Shown piece by piece: positions 61,824 through 64,000 of a DNA stretch of 64,000 bases. The notes beneath the pieces are model-generated. The model was not told where the DNA came from. It saw only the letters and a list, made by a program, of their open reading frames with translations, and did no database searches. The DNA is from Hydrogenophaga sp. (GTDB lineage: Bacteria > Pseudomonadota > Gammaproteobacteria > Burkholderiales > Burkholderiaceae_C). Both the position numbers and the translations under genes were made by a program. Every line of letters starts with the position of its first letter. The stretch's first letter is position 1. The DNA lies in assembly GCA_030653975.1 (NCBI GenBank), contig JAURYH010000035.1:1-64000 (forward strand), written 5' to 3'.

Positions 61824-62135
61824 ATGATGAGTTCCAAACAGACGATTCTGGACCGCGAGTTGTTCATTCAAGCCCTGCGCCACATGGGGGAGGAAGACCT
61901 GCTCTACCTCAACCGGATGGTGGTCGAGCGATTGAACCTGCTGGCGCAGGCCAAGAGCACGGTGGAGTTGGCGCAGTTCGCCGAGGGGGACCGTGTCCAG
62001 TTCACCGCCAGCGACGGCCGCGTCAAGTACGGTGTTGTGCTGCGCCTGAACAAGAAGACCGCCAGCGTGCGCACCGACGAAGGCCAGAACTGGAAGGTCT
62101 CCCCTGGCCTGCTGCGCAAGGTGGTCACCCCATGA
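61824..62135 (+). CDS. Small protein with SH3/KOW-like domain (103 aa)
   Basis: A 103-aa protein. The N-terminal helix pair (ILDRELFIQALRHMGEEDLLYLNRMVVERLNLL) precedes a small beta-barrel (FAEGDRVQFTASDGRVKYGVVLRLNKKTASVRTDEGQNWKVSPGLLRKV), which suggests nucleic-acid or protein binding. The start is one of two ATG codons at 61824/61827. Function unknown. Last gene of the island; the following 275 bp hold arm-type sites but no gene. Confidence 0.7.
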   Translation: MMSSKQTILDRELFIQALRHMGEEDLLYLNRMVVERLNLLAQAKSTVELAQFAEGDRVQFTASDGRVKYGVVLRLNKKTASVRTDEGQNWKVSPGLLRKVVTP

Positions 62136-62340
62136 ACGATGCGGCCATCTCGACTTTTTTTGTTTGAAACTGAATCGCGGTCAGGCACTCCGGCAACGCG
62201 CCTTGAAAGGCGTTCAAGGCCGCGGCAGGCGACTAGGGATTCAAGACCACTGCGCTCATGCTTTTCCTGCAGAATCGCATGACATTGCCCACAGAAAAAA
62301 GAGAGCAACGGAACCGAACGCCCGTCACATTCTTTTCGAT

Positions 62341-62361
62341 GCAGTAACCCGATCAGTAACC
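62341..62361 (+). repeat. Integrase arm-type sites, right end
   Basis: GCAGTAACC at 62341-62349 and TCAGTAACC at 62353-62361, direct repeats 12 bp apart. They match the 9-mer flanking the integrase promoter at the left end, 50-70 bp inside the right attachment repeat. Confidence 0.55.
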
Positions 62362-62411
62362 GAAAAACGACTCTCAAATAACCCAGAATTCATGCGCCCT
62401 GCAGAAGGGTA

Positions 62412-62494
62412 TTCGATCCTCCTTGTCTCCACCATGTGAAATTTCCAGGATGTCCCAAGACGTCCCACGAAGTTCAAAAAGCCCTTGGGATCAA
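62412..62494 (+). repeat. Right island attachment repeat (attR)
   Basis: Direct repeat of 38086-38169, including the 3' end of tRNA-Ala (TTCGATCCTCC, then TGTCTCCACCA) without the rest of the tRNA. Marks the right boundary of the island. Confidence 0.8.
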
Positions 62495-62550
62495 GGCCGG
62501 CAACCCGCGCCGCCGTCTCAGCGACGGGGGTGGCCTCTACCTGCTCCGGA
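62495..62550 (+). pseudogene. Integrase N-terminal fragment
   Basis: Next to the right attachment repeat a short stretch reads NPRRRLSDGGGLYLL, the same block as in the integrase at 38291. No catalytic part follows. It looks like debris of an earlier integration at this tRNA site. Confidence 0.55.
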
Positions 62551-62607
62551 ACTCAGGCCGGTTCAAACGCATCAACAATTTCTTGCCAACTGGGGGCAAC
62601 TGCACAG

Positions 62608-62645
62608 CGAAAAATACACCCGCCCGTATCAAACCGGGCGTGTTT
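62608..62645 (-). terminator. Probable terminator of the MobA-like/XdhC unit
   Basis: On the minus strand CGCCCG and CGGGCG pair, extended by ACA/TGT past a 2-nt bulge, followed by ATTTTT. It lies about 60-95 bp after the MobA-like stop. Confidence 0.5.
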
Positions 62646-62703
62646 TGCTTGATGGAAATACCGTGCCGGCTTGAAACGAGGTACGTGGACTCTAGCCGGA
62701 GAT

Positions 62704-63384
62704 TCACATGGGGTCCTGCAGGTCGATTGGCCAACGCAGGCGAAGCCCGGTGAGCACCGCCAAGGACTCAAGGTCTTGCGGACTGTCGACATCGACACGG
62801 TAGTGCGGGTTGTTGCTGGTCCACCTATGGACCTTGCACGGGTTGTCCACTTGCCACTGCTTGCAGCCGACCACTGCATTGCTGCCAAGGATCTCCTCGC
62901 GAACCTTGGAGCAGAAAACGACTGGATTGCCAGGCAAGCCCTCCACGTGGGGCTGCACCACAAGCGTCCCCTCAGGCCGCATCCGGTAGGCGTCGAGCAG
63001 ATCGACGATGTCCGGGGCGTCGAGCAGCGGCAAGTCGGTCAGCGCGATCAACACCGTGTCGACCTTTGATGAAAGCGCCCGCAGCCCGAGTCGCAGTGAT
63101 GAGACTTGCCCAGCGTCAGGAACTGCGTTTCGAACCACGTTGACGGTGAAGTCACGTACCGCAGGTTCGATACGCTCCGCGTGATGACCCAGCACCAGCA
63201 CATGCTCATCGATGCCCGCCACCGAGAGCGCCATCAACAGTCGCTGGATCAAAGGCACGCCATTGAGCTCGAGCAGGCACTTGGGGCGGTGCCCCATCCG
63301 CGAGCCAGCGCCTGCAGCAAGTACCACGGCGCCCACCGTTCCTGGACTGACAAGGCAACCGCCAGCTCTATTCTCTTCAGGCAT
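62704..63384 (-). CDS. MobA-like NTP transferase (molybdenum cofactor type)
   Basis: A 226-aa nucleotidyltransferase: VVLAAGAGSRMGHRPKCLLELNGVPLIQRLL is the NTP-binding motif (G-x-G-x-R-M-G-x-x-K), and LTDLPLL and GLPGNPVVF complete the site. Such proteins (MocA/PaoD type) add CMP to molybdopterin for xanthine-dehydrogenase-family enzymes. The start at 63384 overlaps the XdhC stop by 8 bp, pairing it with that maturation factor. Outside the island. Confidence 0.82.
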   Translation of the reverse strand: MPEENRAGGCLVSPGTVGAVVLAAGAGSRMGHRPKCLLELNGVPLIQRLLMALSVAGIDEHVLVLGHHAERIEPAVRDFTVNVVRNAVPDAGQVSSLRLGLRALSSKVDTVLIALTDLPLLDAPDIVDLLDAYRMRPEGTLVVQPHVEGLPGNPVVFCSKVREEILGSNAVVGCKQWQVDNPCKVHRWTSNNPHYRVDVDSPQDLESLAVLTGLRLRWPIDLQDPM

Positions 63385-64000
63385 ACCCTGTTCCCAAAAA
63401 GTGGCCCCAAGGGTCAGGTTCCAGACTTGGGCAGCAACTCTCGCCATCCAACCGAGACCGATCATGCGGTGGCGCCGGATCTGTAACGATGGATCCGAGT
63501 TCGACGAGGCTGTGCCGCTTGGTGACCAGATGGTCCTTGGCGGCCGCTACCACCATGCTGTGAGGCAGACGAACACCGTTTTTGACCGCGAGAATCTCAG
63601 CCATCACGCTGACAGCGATCTCAGGTGGCGTCTTGCTGCCAATATAGAGACCAATGGGTCCGCGCAATTTCGACAGTGTCTCATCATTGAGGTCAAAGTG
63701 GGTCTTCATGCGTTCACGCCGGGCATCGTTGTTGCGGCGAGAGCCAATGGCGCCCACATAGAAAGCTTCGCTGGTCAAGGCCTCCAGCAGGGCCAGATCG
63801 TCCAGCTTGGGGTCGTGCGTCAGTGCGATCACACAACAGCGCCGGTCGGGCATGAAGGCTCGCACCACGTCGTCCGGCATCCCGGTTTCCAGTCGCACGT
63901 TCGGTACCGACCAGGCGCGCCGGTATTCTTCCCGCGGGTCGCACACCGTGACCGCGAAACCGCTGAACACAGCCATGGTCGCCAGGTACTCGGTCAGTTG
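63377..64000 (-). CDS. XdhC-family molybdoenzyme maturation protein (partial)
   Basis: The last 207 residues of an XdhC/CoxI-type protein; the N-terminal part is beyond the window edge. The Rossmann-type region LATMAVFSGFAVTVCDPREE, then VIALTHDPKLDDLALLEAL, YVGAIGSRRNNDARRERM and RGPIGLYIGSKTPPEIAVSVMAEILAVKNG is the XdhC C-terminal domain. It delivers the sulfurated molybdenum cofactor to a xanthine dehydrogenase/CO dehydrogenase-like enzyme. A tail of about 45 residues after the domain ends WGHFLGTGYA. Confidence 0.85.
   Translation of the reverse strand, partial: QLTEYLATMAVFSGFAVTVCDPREEYRRAWSVPNVRLETGMPDDVVRAFMPDRRCCVIALTHDPKLDDLALLEALTSEAFYVGAIGSRRNNDARRERMKTHFDLNDETLSKLRGPIGLYIGSKTPPEIAVSVMAEILAVKNGVRLPHSMVVAAAKDHLVTKRHSLVELGSIVTDPAPPHDRSRLDGESCCPSLEPDPWGHFLGTGYA

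Overview
The window reads as a high-GC Burkholderiales chromosome, most likely Comamonadaceae (Hydrogenophaga-like). The porins, the Bug/TctC transport proteins, the coding bias and the short intergenic repeats all point that way. The genus cannot be fixed from sequence alone. The left edge carries the last 36 codons and right terminal repeat of an IS3-family element.

Region 1 (0.3-8 kb) holds a glycosyltransferase, a small membrane protein, a class III aminotransferase, a phosphatidylserine decarboxylase and an MGDG-synthase-like glycosyltransferase. Together they look like an uncharacterised polar-lipid locus. An M14 peptidase-like gene follows.

Region 2 (8-31 kb) is a phosphorus-acquisition block. 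One half is an esterase, a phosphonate-type importer (phnDCE) and a second phnM, bracketed by inverted copies of a composite palindromic repeat. The other half is a full C-P lyase locus. On the minus strand it runs phnGHIJ, a GNAT acetyltransferase, phnKLM, then a second phnCDE and an MFS exporter. On the plus strand it runs phnF, a DUF1045 protein, phnN and a hexapeptide acetyltransferase. The motif GTNTAGAC occurs four times, only in the three control regions of these units, and is the likely PhnF operator. Pho-box-like sites lie near phnC and near a small gene at 27.4 kb. A periplasmic phytase/esterase-like protein and a porin complete the block.

Region 3 (31-38 kb) is housekeeping: UvrD helicase, GMP reductase, an arylformamidase-like hydrolase divergent from a GntR regulator, a beta-hydroxyacid dehydrogenase, and tRNA-Ala(CGC).

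Region 4 (38.09-62.49 kb) is a genomic island of about 24.4 kb inserted at the 3' end of that tRNA. Imperfect 83-84 bp direct repeats flank it, and arm-type repeats (GCAGTAACC) lie just inside both ends. Its integrase is broken by an internal deletion. An AbiE-type toxin-antitoxin module sits near each end; the right-hand toxin gene carries a frameshift. Between them lies a catabolic cluster with two LysR regulators. It encodes a tripartite tricarboxylate transporter, TcuAB (tricarballylate oxidation to cis-aconitate), PrpF-family isomerases and a PcaB-like lyase. It also encodes a CoA-transferase, a MaoC-type hydratase and a CitE-type lyase matching the itaconate/mesaconate-CoA pathway. I propose that tricarballylate or aconitate is converted through itaconate to pyruvate and acetyl-CoA, with the PcaB-like protein as aconitate decarboxylase. 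One PrpF protein is fused to a TctC/Bug solute-binding domain that has no signal peptide, which is the most unusual single protein here.

Region 5 (62.7-64 kb) resumes the chromosome with a MobA-like nucleotidyltransferase and an XdhC-type protein cut by the window edge.
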